Shown here piece after piece: positions 44,492 to 53,385 of a DNA stretch of 64,000 bases. The translations under genes were made by a program, and so were the position numbers. The stretch comes from SVTX01 sp045612105 (GTDB lineage: Bacteria; Bacillota; Clostridia; Oscillospirales; CAG-272), in the NCBI GenBank assembly GCA_045612105.1, contig JAZKYL010000045.1:23795-87794 (forward strand), written 5' to 3'. Within the stretch, counting starts at the first letter, position 1. Each line of letters begins with the position of its first letter. The notes beneath the pieces were generated by a model, which did not search any database, was not told the DNA's origin, and saw nothing but the letters and a program-made list of their open reading frames with translations.

Positions 44492-45300
44492 TAATAGATT
44501 TTCACACCCACGTCTTTCCCGATAAAATAGCAGCAAAAACCATCGACGCTTTGTCAAAAAAGGCATCGATACAGCCGTTTTCTGACGGCACGGCTTCGGG
44601 AATCATCGAAAAAATGTCAAAAGCGAACGTAAATATCGCTATCAACCTGCCGGTGTTGACCAGTCCCACAAGCTTTGAGAGTCTAAACCGCTATGCCCTT
44701 GGCTTGAATGCGGAATTTGCCGATAAAGAGCGACGGATCATATCCTTTGCCGGAATTCACCCCCGCCTTGACAACATCGAGGGCAAAATGGAGTGGATCA
44801 AGGCTCAGGGCTTTCTGGGAGTCAAGCTGCATCCCGATTATCAGGGCGCATACTTCGACGACGAGGGCTACATCAGGATCATCGAGTGCGCAAAGGTTCT
44901 CGACCTTATAGTTCTCACTCACGCGGGACTCGACGTGGGATATCTCGACTGCCCCATACACTGCACGCCCAAAAGGATATTGAGAGTGATCGAAAAGGTG
45001 GGGCACAAAAAGTTGGTATTAGCTCACCTCGCAGGAATAGACGCTTTTGAAAATATGATGAATTACGTCTGCGGAAGCAACGTTTATCTCGACACCGCTT
45101 ACGTGCTCCGCTTTGTTGGCAAAGAGAATTTTATGAAAATTCTTGAAAAGCACGGCTCTGACAGAATTCTTTTTGGAAGTGACTCGCCTTGGAGCGATAT
45201 GGCGGCAGATGCGGACATTCTGCGCTCTTACAATTTAGGAAAAGAGACCGAGGAAAAGATCTTTTGCTCGAATGCTAAAGCTTTACTCGGGATAGGATAA
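44488..45300 (+). CDS. Amidohydrolase_2-type metal-dependent hydrolase
   Basis: 270 residues. The N-terminal IIDFHTHVFPDK metal motif, LTHAGLDVG and the C-terminal RILFGSDSPWSD fit the Amidohydro_2 (PF04909) TIM barrel, which includes hydrolases and decarboxylases such as those acting on aromatic carboxylates. The start overlaps the ACT gene stop by four bases, so it is translationally coupled. It may hydrolyse or decarboxylate an aromatic intermediate of the operon, but no substrate can be assigned. An upstream in-frame start at 44467 is rejected. Confidence 0.82.
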   Translation: MIIDFHTHVFPDKIAAKTIDALSKKASIQPFSDGTASGIIEKMSKANVNIAINLPVLTSPTSFESLNRYALGLNAEFADKERRIISFAGIHPRLDNIEGKMEWIKAQGFLGVKLHPDYQGAYFDDEGYIRIIECAKVLDLIVLTHAGLDVGYLDCPIHCTPKRILRVIEKVGHKKLVLAHLAGIDAFENMMNYVCGSNVYLDTAYVLRFVGKENFMKILEKHGSDRILFGSDSPWSDMAADADILRSYNLGKETEEKIFCSNAKALLGIG

Positions 45301-45305
45301 AAATT

Positions 45306-46502
45306 ATGGGAATCAATCAAAAAACACTTGCGCTTGGCTCTAAGCGCTCAATAATCAGAGAAATTTTTGAATACAGCAAGACGAGAGCCGCGGAGATTGG
45401 CGCGAACAATGTTTTTGACTTCAGCTTGGGCAACCCCAGCGTGCCCGCTCCCGCAGAGGTCAATGACACAATACGCGAGCTGCTTGACAGCGAAAGCTCG
45501 GTTTTGCTTCACGGCTACACCTCGGCACAGGGTGACGCTAACGTTCGCAAAGTTATTGCCGAAAGCATAAAAGAACGTTTCGGAGTTAATATCACGCCCA
45601 ATCATATCTATATGACCTGCGGCGCGGCGGCTTCCCTTTCTATTTGCTTAAAAGCAGTTATTGAGGAAGGTATGGGCGACGAATGCATCGTTTTCGCCCC
45701 TTTCTTTACCGAATACCGCGTATTTATCGAGAATGCCGGCGGCAAGGTCGTGGTCAGCAAGCCTCGCGAGAGTGATTTGCAGATAGATATTGCCGATTTT
45801 GAGAGCCGAATTACGAAGAATACCAAGTGCGTCATCATTAATTCGCCCAACAACCCCAGCGGTGTGGTATATCCCGAGGAGATAATCGCGGCGGTCTGTG
45901 AGATTCTGAAGAAGAAATCCGAGGAATATGGCAGAGACATTTACCTTATTGCCGATGAGCCCTACCGTGAGCTTGTCTACACCGAGGTAACCGTTCCCTA
46001 CCTTATGAACTACTATAAAAACACGCTGGTTTGCTATTCTTACTCCAAGTCTCTTTCCCTGCCCGGCGAGAGAATCGGATACATCGCTGTCTGCCCCGAA
46101 ATGATCGAAGCTCAGAGCGTCTACCTTTCGGTCTGCGGTGCGGGAAGATCTCTCGGGTACGTTTGCGCGCCCAGCCTCTTCCAGCAGGTTATAGCGAGAT
46201 GTTCCAATGCTAAGGTGGACATTGAGGTATACCGAGAGAACCGCGACTTGCTTTACAACAGTTTGACCGAATACGGCTACGATTGTGTCAAGCCCGACGG
46301 AGCATTTTATCTATTCGTCAAAGCTCTTGAATCCGACGCTTATGCTTTCTATGAAAAGGCAAAGGCACATGAGATCCTCGTTGTTCCCTGCGACGATTTC
46401 GGAGTTTCGGGTTACGTCAGAATCGCATATTGCGTAGATAAAGCGAGAGTTGAAAATGCCCTGCCCGCGTTTAAGAAGCTGGCTGAGGAATACGGAAAAT
46501 AA
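45306..46502 (+). CDS. PLP-dependent aminotransferase (class I/II), probably aromatic or branched substrate
   Basis: 398 residues. Signatures are SLGNPSVPAP near residue 40, NSPNNPSGVVYP (179-190), ADEPYRELVY (216-225) and PLP lysine K248 in YSYSKSLSLPGERIGY. As last gene of the ior operon it most likely converts aromatic amino acids to arylpyruvates, the IorAB substrates. It starts five bases after the amidohydrolase gene. The ribosome site AGGA is modest. The terminator follows directly. Confidence 0.88.
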   Translation: MGINQKTLALGSKRSIIREIFEYSKTRAAEIGANNVFDFSLGNPSVPAPAEVNDTIRELLDSESSVLLHGYTSAQGDANVRKVIAESIKERFGVNITPNHIYMTCGAAASLSICLKAVIEEGMGDECIVFAPFFTEYRVFIENAGGKVVVSKPRESDLQIDIADFESRITKNTKCVIINSPNNPSGVVYPEEIIAAVCEILKKKSEEYGRDIYLIADEPYRELVYTEVTVPYLMNYYKNTLVCYSYSKSLSLPGERIGYIAVCPEMIEAQSVYLSVCGAGRSLGYVCAPSLFQQVIARCSNAKVDIEVYRENRDLLYNSLTEYGYDCVKPDGAFYLFVKALESDAYAFYEKAKAHEILVVPCDDFGVSGYVRIAYCVDKARVENALPAFKKLAEEYGK

Positions 46503-46510
46503 TATTTTAT

Positions 46511-46545
46511 AGCACAAAAGCGGCGAAATTCGCCGCTTTTGTGCT
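46511..46545. terminator. Bidirectional terminator
   Basis: 17-bp stem AGCACAAAAGCGGCGAA and its complement around a 1-base centre, between convergent genes. The flanks are T/A-rich. Confidence 0.85.
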
Positions 46546-46610
46546 GTTTAAGTTTTAATTTGTCTGAGTATTGTAAATCTAAACAGTGCATCCCGATAAA
46601 TTGCATTTTA

Positions 46611-47537
46611 TTACTCAATAAACTCCAAAATATCTCCTTTGACCTCGTCATAGCAGAAATCGTTGAGAATTTCGTGTCTTGCGCCTTTATAGAGGCTGCA
46701 TTTTACGTCGTGACCGCATTTTTTCAGCTTGGTCTCGACCTCGCGGACGCCCTTGCCGTAATTTCCCACGGGGTCGTTCTCACCCGCAACCAAAAGCACG
46801 GGAATCTTAGGTAGCTTTTTGAACCAAGCACCGCGGTTTGAATATTTCAGGAGACGCATAAGGTCGCCCATTGCGCTGACGGTGAACTTGAAGGTGCAAT
46901 AATCGTCCTCCATATACTTTTTCCGAATCTCAAGGTCGGTGGAGAGCCAGGACTGGGAGCTTGCGTTCTCGTCGCTCTTGAATTTATTGTTATAGCCGCC
47001 GAAAGCAAGGTCATAGATAAGCTTGGAAATATGCTTTTCGCCCTTGAAGAGCTTGATGATCTCAATAAGCGCAATTCCCATGCCTGCCGCAGGGTTTGAG
47101 CCGCCCGTACCCATAACTATCAGCTTATCGGGGTGAGCATATTTTTCGGTTGCAAGACGGACAACAAAGGATCCCATACTGTGTCCCATAAGGTAATAGG
47201 GCAGCTTATTTTCAGCATCAAATTCGCCTCTTACCGCATCGGAAAAGACTTTTACGTCGCGGCATAGCAGATCGTAACCCTTCTTTTTGGCAATAAAACC
47301 AAGCTCGCTTTTGTCATTGACCGTCTTTCCGTGACCCAAGTGATCGTATCCGAAGCAGACATAGCCCGATTCGGCAAGGTCGCTCATAATGCGGTCGTAT
47401 CTTGTGATATGCTCGGTCATTCCGTGGACTATATGGAAAAATCCCTTCGCCTCTCCCTCGGGGATATAAACCATTCCCGCGAGAGTGTGGATGCCGTCGC
47501 TTGAGGGAGCTTTAAATTCTCTTTTAATATAAGACAT
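46611..47537 (-). CDS. Alpha/beta hydrolase, lysophospholipase/monoacylglycerol lipase-like
   Basis: 308-residue serine hydrolase. HGMTEHITRYD after the first strands is characteristic of the monoacylglycerol lipase/lysophospholipase L2 group. The nucleophile elbow is GHSMGS, the acid is in LVAGENDPVG and the histidine in GARHEIL. There is no signal peptide, so it is cytoplasmic. ATG at 47537 has GGAGG six bases upstream and lies one base after the stop of glycerol kinase; the longer frame from 47684 is an antisense-free extension into glpK and is rejected. With glpK it suggests use of acylglycerols: the lipase releases glycerol and the kinase traps it. Confidence 0.87.
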   Translation of the reverse strand: MSYIKREFKAPSSDGIHTLAGMVYIPEGEAKGFFHIVHGMTEHITRYDRIMSDLAESGYVCFGYDHLGHGKTVNDKSELGFIAKKKGYDLLCRDVKVFSDAVRGEFDAENKLPYYLMGHSMGSFVVRLATEKYAHPDKLIVMGTGGSNPAAGMGIALIEIIKLFKGEKHISKLIYDLAFGGYNNKFKSDENASSQSWLSTDLEIRKKYMEDDYCTFKFTVSAMGDLMRLLKYSNRGAWFKKLPKIPVLLVAGENDPVGNYGKGVREVETKLKKCGHDVKCSLYKGARHEILNDFCYDEVKGDILEFIE

Positions 47538-47538
47538 A

Positions 47539-49053
47539 TTAATCCTCCATTTCGGTAAATACTCTGCAAGCTCTGACCGCTCTTCTCCAGCCGTCAAGGG
47601 CTTTTTTTCTTTCCTCTTCATCAATTCGTGACATAAAGATCTTTCCAGTGGACGCGAGAGATCTGACCTCTTCTCTGCTCGCAAAGAAACCTACGGCAAG
47701 CCCCGCAAGGTAAGCCGCGCCCGCCGCCGTTGCCTCGGGGTTTGATGCACGGATGACGTCGATATCCGAAATATCGCTCTGCATCTGCATCAGCAGGTCG
47801 TTTGCCGACGCGCCGCCGTCTACCTTCAGACACTTGATGCCCTCGCCGTCGCCCACTGCGCTCATATCGTGATCCATAGCCGAGATAACGTCCTCGGTCT
47901 GATATGCTATCGACTCAAGAGCGGCACGGATGATATGATTCTTGCCCGTACCCGCAGTAAGACCGACGATAGTACCTCTTGCGTGCATATCCCAATGGGG
48001 CGCGCCAAGGCCCGCAAATGCGGGCACAAGGTAGACTCCACCGCTGTTTTCAACCTTTCGCGCGAAATACTCACTGTCCTTTGAATCGTGGATAAGCTTC
48101 ATCTCATCTCTGAGCCACCTGACGACAGCACCGCCTACGAACACACTTCCCTCAAGGGCATATTCGATAGGTCTGCCTGATTCACCTGCGGCAATAGTTG
48201 TCAAAAGCCCTCTGTCGCTGAGAATAGCACGCTCTCCCGTGTGAGCTAAGAGGAAGCAACCCGTTCCGTATGTGTTCTTCGCCTCTCCCACACCAAAGCA
48301 GCATTGACCGAAAAGCGCCGCCTGCTGGTCGCCCGCAATTCCCGAAATGGGAAGAGTTGCGCCCATACAGTCGAAATAGCCGTAGATCTCGCTGCTGCTC
48401 TTTATCTCGGGAAGGATATTTCTCGGAATGCCGAGAATTTCAAGCATCCTCACGTCCCATTCACCCGTGTGGATATTACAAAGCATAGTTCTCGACGCAT
48501 TTGTTCTGTCGGTGACGAAAACCTTTCCTTCGGTCAACTTCCAAGTCAACCAAGTATCTACCGTGCCTACCAAAAGCTCGCCCGCCTCGGCACTCTCTCT
48601 CGCGCCCTCAACGTTATCAAGTATCCACTTGATCTTCGTGCCGCTGAAATAGGGGTCGATGCGAAGACCCGTGGTCTCTTTTATGTAATCAGCAAGTCCT
48701 TGCTCCTCAAGGTTTTTGCAGATATCGGCGGTTCTGCGGCATTGCCAAACGATAGCACGACAGACAGGTCTTCCCGTGGTCTTGTTCCACGCTACCACCG
48801 TCTCGCGCTGATTTGTAATGCCCACCGCCGCGATCTCGGAGGGGTCGATTCCGCTCTTTGCGATGCACTCGGTCAGCGCGGCATATTGATTAGCATAGAT
48901 CTCCATAGGCTCCTGCTCCACCCATCCCGCGTGAGGGTAATACTGAGGAAACTCATGCTGTGCCATAGAAACTATATTTGAATTTTTGTCAAAAAGTATG
49001 GCTCTCGCGCTAGTTGTTCCCTCGTCGAGGGAAAGTACGTATTTCTTATCCAT
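47539..49053 (-). CDS. glpK: Glycerol kinase
   Basis: 504 residues, ATP:glycerol 3-phosphotransferase. FGGY-family features: YVLSLDEGTTSARAILFD at the N-terminus, GITNQRETVVAWNKTTGRP, the GIAGDQQAALFGQ loop and DGGASANDLLMQMQSD. No frameshift is seen and the length is normal. It is the middle gene of a three-gene operon. A GGTG site overlaps the stop of the DUF5698 gene. Confidence 0.97.
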   Translation of the reverse strand: MDKKYVLSLDEGTTSARAILFDKNSNIVSMAQHEFPQYYPHAGWVEQEPMEIYANQYAALTECIAKSGIDPSEIAAVGITNQRETVVAWNKTTGRPVCRAIVWQCRRTADICKNLEEQGLADYIKETTGLRIDPYFSGTKIKWILDNVEGARESAEAGELLVGTVDTWLTWKLTEGKVFVTDRTNASRTMLCNIHTGEWDVRMLEILGIPRNILPEIKSSSEIYGYFDCMGATLPISGIAGDQQAALFGQCCFGVGEAKNTYGTGCFLLAHTGERAILSDRGLLTTIAAGESGRPIEYALEGSVFVGGAVVRWLRDEMKLIHDSKDSEYFARKVENSGGVYLVPAFAGLGAPHWDMHARGTIVGLTAGTGKNHIIRAALESIAYQTEDVISAMDHDMSAVGDGEGIKCLKVDGGASANDLLMQMQSDISDIDVIRASNPEATAAGAAYLAGLAVGFFASREEVRSLASTGKIFMSRIDEEERKKALDGWRRAVRACRVFTEMED

Positions 49054-49054
49054 A

Positions 49055-49606
49055 TTATTTCACCATTCCGTATCCGCCAGCGTATTTGCTGACCTCACTT
49101 GCAACCACGAAGACCTTATTGTCACAGACTGCTCTTATCTCTTTCAAAGTTTTGGGAGTTTCCTTTCTGGGAAGTACGATGAAGATCATATTCATCTTGT
49201 CCTTGGAGCCCTGACCCGCAAAAACGGTATAGCCCATTCCTCTTTCCTTGAGGTATGCAGTTATTTTCTCGGTGCTGTCGTCACTTGCGATAAGCTCAAG
49301 GTTGGAGGTGCCGAGAGCGATCTTATTTTCAATGGTGGAGCCCAGGAAAAGTCCCGTTGCGTAGCCTACGCAGTAAAACGCGAGGAGCAGAAGATCGTTT
49401 CCAAGGGTGCCAATGAGGGTGGAGATAACGAGTCCCCAGATGGTGCACTCAATAAAGCCAAGTCCCGCGGCTTTGAGTCTCTGTCCCTTTACCATCATAC
49501 AGGTCTTGAGAGATTGGATGGTAATCTCAACTATCTTTGCAGCGCAGACGAGCAGGCAGACGAGAATGGGGCTTATTCCTCTTAAAATATTCAAAAAATC
49601 AGTCAT
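49055..49606 (-). CDS. DUF5698/DUF2179 (UPF0316) membrane protein
   Basis: 183 residues with three membrane spans in the first ~95 residues (KIVEITIQSLKTCMMVKG between them), then a soluble DUF2179-like domain (about 100-183). This is the UPF0316 layout and its function is not established. AAGGAG precedes the ATG. It is the first gene of the glpK operon, ending one base before glpK. Confidence 0.85.
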   Translation of the reverse strand: MTDFLNILRGISPILVCLLVCAAKIVEITIQSLKTCMMVKGQRLKAAGLGFIECTIWGLVISTLIGTLGNDLLLLAFYCVGYATGLFLGSTIENKIALGTSNLELIASDDSTEKITAYLKERGMGYTVFAGQGSKDKMNMIFIVLPRKETPKTLKEIRAVCDNKVFVVASEVSKYAGGYGMVK

Positions 49607-49636
49607 TTTTGGTTCTCCTTATTTACGTTATAATTA

Positions 49637-49665
49637 ATTCTAACATATTTCAATCGAAAAATCAA
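49637..49665 (-). promoter_or_regulatory. Promoter of the DUF5698-glpK-lipase operon
   Basis: Minus strand TTGATT, 17-base spacer, TAGAAT, 30 bases before the first ATG. Confidence 0.65.
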
Positions 49666-49682
49666 TATCTGCCACAGTATTC

Positions 49683-49711
49683 TTGACACAAAAATCTTTT
49701 TGTGGTAAAAT
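49683..49711 (+). promoter_or_regulatory. Promoter of the dGTPase-like/pepT operon
   Basis: TTGACA, 17-base spacer, TAAAAT, about 30 bases before the ATG. Confidence 0.8.
49687..49704. promoter_or_regulatory. Perfect palindrome between -35 and -10 (putative operator)
   Basis: CACAAAAATCTTTTTGTG: two perfect 8-base arms around TC, filling the promoter spacer of the dGTPase-like gene. This is the usual place for a repressor site. Confidence 0.5.
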
Positions 49712-49741
49712 AAGATATACCCCTTATTAAGGAGGACAAAA

Positions 49742-50956
49742 ATGAGCTTAAATTACGAACAGCTGTCGCCCGAGCTTGTCGAGCGAATAATCAATGACAG
49801 AAAAGAGGGCAACCTTCCCGATTTCGGCTTTGGCGAGGACAATGTTATTCGCAGAACACCGTCGGAAAAGGATACCGCCAACGTCTGGCGCACCGCTTTC
49901 GTCCGCGATATAGATAAAATTCTGCACTGTCCATATTATAACCGCTATGCCGACAAAACCCAGGTCTTTTCATTCTACAGAAACGATGATATAACTAGGC
50001 GAGCCCTTCACGTTCAGTTAGTTTCGAGAATAGCGAGAACTATCGGTAAGACTCTGAATCTCAACCTCGACCTTATCGAGGCAATCGCGCTGGGGCACGA
50101 TATCGGTCACACCCCCTTCGGTCACGCGGGCGAGCATCATCTTGATGAAATATACAGAGAAAAGACCGGCAGACGTTTTTCTCACAACATCCACTCGGTA
50201 AGAGTGCTTGACGGCATTTATCCTTACAACGTAAGCCTTCAGACCCTTTCGGGAATCGCCAGTCACGACGGCGAGCTTGAGCTTGCGGAATACCGCCCCA
50301 AGGCTCTTGAATCCTTTGAGGAATTCGACACGATGATCGAGGGCTGCTATCTCGACAAGGCTAACGTAAAAAAGCTTATTCCCTCCACCCTTGAGGGCTG
50401 CGTTATGCGAATTTCCGACATAATCGCATATCTTGGCAAGGACCGTCAGGACGCTATGCGCGCGAGAATTATTGACTCCGAGGATTTCGACAACTGCGAG
50501 ATCGGTAACAAAAATGCCGAGATAATAAACAATCTTGTGGTCAATATCATCGAAAACAGCTACGGAAAGCCCTACATAATGCTTGACGAAAAGCATTTCA
50601 ACGCTCTGCAAAAGCTGAAGCAAGAGAACTACGGAAAGATATATCTGCTTGACGCGGTTCAAGAAAAGTACAGGACCTCCATCAAGCCGATGATGACAGA
50701 GCTTTACGAAAAGCTACTCACCGATCTTCTCGCAGGCAAGACCGATTCGCCGATATTTACACAGCACATCGATTACGTAAACGAGGCTCATTACACAAGA
50801 AAAATGCCTTACGAGGAGACCGAGCCCAACCAGATAGTTGTGGACTACATAGCAAGCATGACCGACGATTATTTCATCGATCTGTACGACTATTTCTTCC
50901 CGAAGAGCACTCACAACATACCCTACAAGGGATATTTCGATAAGCTTGGAAAATAA
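49742..50956 (+). CDS. HD-domain dNTP triphosphohydrolase (dGTPase-like)
   Basis: 404 residues. Metal ligands of the HD fold are H90 (RRALHVQLVSRIARTIG), H119-D120 (ALGHDIGHTPFGHAGE) and a later Asp in the region of residue 215. The Asn-Val-Trp-Arg-Thr (NVWRTAFVRDIDKILHCPYYNR) start is typical of deoxyguanosinetriphosphate triphosphohydrolases, which split dNTP to nucleoside and tripolyphosphate. AAGGAGG precedes the ATG. It is followed after 15 bases by pepT, with no obvious functional link. Confidence 0.9.
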   Translation: MSLNYEQLSPELVERIINDRKEGNLPDFGFGEDNVIRRTPSEKDTANVWRTAFVRDIDKILHCPYYNRYADKTQVFSFYRNDDITRRALHVQLVSRIARTIGKTLNLNLDLIEAIALGHDIGHTPFGHAGEHHLDEIYREKTGRRFSHNIHSVRVLDGIYPYNVSLQTLSGIASHDGELELAEYRPKALESFEEFDTMIEGCYLDKANVKKLIPSTLEGCVMRISDIIAYLGKDRQDAMRARIIDSEDFDNCEIGNKNAEIINNLVVNIIENSYGKPYIMLDEKHFNALQKLKQENYGKIYLLDAVQEKYRTSIKPMMTELYEKLLTDLLAGKTDSPIFTQHIDYVNEAHYTRKMPYEETEPNQIVVDYIASMTDDYFIDLYDYFFPKSTHNIPYKGYFDKLGK

Positions 50957-50971
50957 AAAGGAGAACCAAAA

Positions 50972-52186
50972 ATGAACACTACAGAAAGATTTTTAAAATA
51001 CGTTTCCTTCCCCACCATGTCCGACGAGACAAGCGAGACCTGTCCGTCAAGCGCAAAGCAACTGGCTCTCAGCCGCTATCTTGCAGAAGAGTTGACGGCA
51101 CTGGGACTTCAGAACGTTGAGCTTGACGAAAAGGGATATCTTTACGCAACCCTCCCCGCTAACTGCGATTGCAAAACAACTATCGGTCTTATCGCTCACG
51201 TGGACACCTCCGATGCCTGCGCGGACGAGCCCATCAAGACGAAAATCGTTAAATATGAGGGTGGCGCGGTCTGTCTCAACGAGGAAAAAGGCATATACCT
51301 TACTCCCGAAGAGTATCCCTCAATGAATCGATACGTTGGCAATCATCTTATCGTCACAGACGGTACCACTTTGCTGGGAGCCGACGACAAGGCAGGTGTC
51401 TGCGCCATTGTTTCGGCGGTTGAGAGAATTATCAAAAGCGGCGCAAAGCACGGAACCGTAAAAATCGGCTTTACCCCCGACGAGGAGATCGGTCGCGGTG
51501 CGGATCATTTCAACGTAGAAAAATTCGGCGCTGACTATGCTTACACAGTTGACGGCGGCGGTCTTGGCGAGCTTGAATATGAAAATTTCAACGCGGCAAG
51601 CGCAAAAGCCGAGTTCTTCGGAGTTTCAATTCATCCCGGTAGTGCCAAGGACAAGATGAAGAACGCGGCACTTATGGCTATGGACTTCAATTCTCTGCTC
51701 CCTGCCGACGAAATTCCCGCAAAGACCGAGGGATACGAGGGCTTTTTCCACCTGATCGATATGAGCGGCGAATGTGAAAAGGCAGAGCTTGTCTACATCA
51801 TCCGCGACCACGACAGAGCAAAATTTGAAGAAAAAAAGGCTCGTTTTGCCTCGGTTTGCGATAAGATCAACAAAAAATACGGCGAGGGCTCTTGCGCCGT
51901 CACCGTAAAGGACTCCTACTTTAACATGAAGGAGATCATAGACAATCATATGTACACTATCGACCGCGCCATTGCCGCAATGAAGACTGTGGGAGTCGAA
52001 CCCGAGATCGTACCCATCAGAGGAGGAACCGACGGAGCGAGACTTTCCTTTATGGGTCTGCCCTGCCCCAACATTTGCACAGGCGGTGAGAATTTCCATT
52101 CGAGATTTGAGTATCTGCCCGTGGAATCCCTTGAAAAGGTCGTCGATATCGTTGAGAGAATAGTTATTGACGTTGCCAAGGCTTAA
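50972..52186 (+). CDS. pepT: Peptidase T (tripeptide aminopeptidase)
   Basis: 404-residue M20 zinc peptidase removing N-terminal residues from tripeptides in the cytoplasm. Metal-site motifs: IGLIAHVDTSD (H76, D78), LLGADDKAGV (about 135-144), and GFTPDEEIGRGADHF with the catalytic Glu. Length is normal. AAGGAG precedes the ATG. It would complete digestion of peptides brought in by the Opp system encoded elsewhere in this window. Confidence 0.96.
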   Translation: MNTTERFLKYVSFPTMSDETSETCPSSAKQLALSRYLAEELTALGLQNVELDEKGYLYATLPANCDCKTTIGLIAHVDTSDACADEPIKTKIVKYEGGAVCLNEEKGIYLTPEEYPSMNRYVGNHLIVTDGTTLLGADDKAGVCAIVSAVERIIKSGAKHGTVKIGFTPDEEIGRGADHFNVEKFGADYAYTVDGGGLGELEYENFNAASAKAEFFGVSIHPGSAKDKMKNAALMAMDFNSLLPADEIPAKTEGYEGFFHLIDMSGECEKAELVYIIRDHDRAKFEEKKARFASVCDKINKKYGEGSCAVTVKDSYFNMKEIIDNHMYTIDRAIAAMKTVGVEPEIVPIRGGTDGARLSFMGLPCPNICTGGENFHSRFEYLPVESLEKVVDIVERIVIDVAKA

Positions 52187-52210
52187 ACAAAAATCAATTT
52201 TATCTATAAA

Positions 52211-52246
52211 ATTAAGAGATCCGCCGGTTCGGGCGGATCTCTTAAT
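52211..52246. terminator. Bidirectional terminator
   Basis: ATTAAGAGATCCGCC pairs with GGCGGATCTCTTAAT around GGTTCG, between convergent pepT and the TasA-like gene. Confidence 0.9.
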
Positions 52247-52255
52247 TGTTTTCAA

Positions 52256-53356
52256 TTATTCCAAGTTCTGAATAATGTTCTTAATAGTTGTACTTGTACG
52301 GTTGCCCGCATCGTTCAGAAGTCTCCAGTTGTCGGTATCGAATGAACCACTTCCCGGACGACCGCTATACTGCTTGATCTCAGCAGAACCAAGATACATA
52401 TCTCCAACCTGCATCCAACGGATAGTTCCGTCATCAAGAGTGACCTTACGGAATACTGCCGCGTATACGGGTGCGTATTCTGTGGGAGCAAACCAACCTG
52501 TATTCTGCTTTTGCAGGTTGTGAGTGGTCATGTAGATCGTCATCTCATTACCATTAGCGGTATTTCCGTCAATCTCCTCATTCTTGATCATTAGCTTAAC
52601 GGGAGTATCTGTACCGTTAATATTAAGTGAGAGCTGACCTTGGAACAGATCGGCAAGAAGATTTATGTCTTCTCCTGATGCACCTGAAACGTTACCAATA
52701 TAAGAGGAGTTGTAACGGTCGTTACCGGAGGCATCTTGCATCTGTGTCAAAAGGTCAGTGCTGGAATCGGGATTTCCTACGACCTCGTCGTTCAATATCT
52801 TCTTGAACTGATCAAGAACTCCGCTGACCGCAATCTCTGCTTCATCCTCGGGAATATCATCGAGAGGCAGAAATTCGTATGTAATAACAGAATTAAGCTC
52901 CTTATCAGATGCCTGCTTTCCGTCTTTATAGGAAACCACAACATCGAAGGAAAGATACCCCTTGGACTCAACTACCGTTCTTCTCTCGATCTGAGGAGTA
53001 ACAACTATGCTCTCGTTGTCGTAGGTGTTTTCTCCTACAGTATAGATCATAGCGTTATAGCCGTAATCAATGCTTGTATTGTTGAACACCGTAATGGTGT
53101 AAGTTACTGTAGCACTACCGTTGTTACCAAGTACCGTCTTACTGTTAAGCACTGTCATCGAGTATCCGTTTACAGTACCGGTAGAGCCGTTAGTGCCGCT
53201 CTGGGTCACGTTTGTAATGTATACCGCTTCGGGAGGAGTCACAGATACCGATCCCTCGATTAACAGATCATCACTTAATTGAGCATAACCGACACAGGTA
53301 AACAGACACATCAAGGAGAGCGCCATACTGCATATAATTTTTAACCAAAGCTTCAT
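52256..53356 (-). CDS. TasA/camelysin-like secreted protein with SipW-type signal peptide (366 aa)
   Basis: The signal peptide (about 1-25) is followed by the GYAQLSDDLLIEGSVSV motif, which matches the SipW-dependent signal seen in TasA, camelysin and similar fibre proteins. The mature part is a beta-rich domain (VTYTITVFNNTSIDYGYNAMIY) and a C-terminal region with many Asn, Gly and Asp. It probably forms part of a secreted fibre or surface layer. It is the last gene of the sipW operon, 29 bases after the DUF5305-like gene, with AAAGGAGGG before the ATG. Compared with its 174-residue relative upstream, the C-terminal ~190 residues are extra. Confidence 0.8.
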   Translation of the reverse strand: MKLWLKIICSMALSLMCLFTCVGYAQLSDDLLIEGSVSVTPPEAVYITNVTQSGTNGSTGTVNGYSMTVLNSKTVLGNNGSATVTYTITVFNNTSIDYGYNAMIYTVGENTYDNESIVVTPQIERRTVVESKGYLSFDVVVSYKDGKQASDKELNSVITYEFLPLDDIPEDEAEIAVSGVLDQFKKILNDEVVGNPDSSTDLLTQMQDASGNDRYNSSYIGNVSGASGEDINLLADLFQGQLSLNINGTDTPVKLMIKNEEIDGNTANGNEMTIYMTTHNLQKQNTGWFAPTEYAPVYAAVFRKVTLDDGTIRWMQVGDMYLGSAEIKQYSGRPGSGSFDTDNWRLLNDAGNRTSTTIKNIIQNLE

Positions 53357-53385
53357 ACAGCACCCTCCTTTCTATGTAGATCTGC

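Noticed and set aside
47538..47684. N-terminal extension of the alpha/beta hydrolase
   Set aside because: It would lie inside glpK; the ATG at 47537 has a GGAGG site and gives the normal family start.
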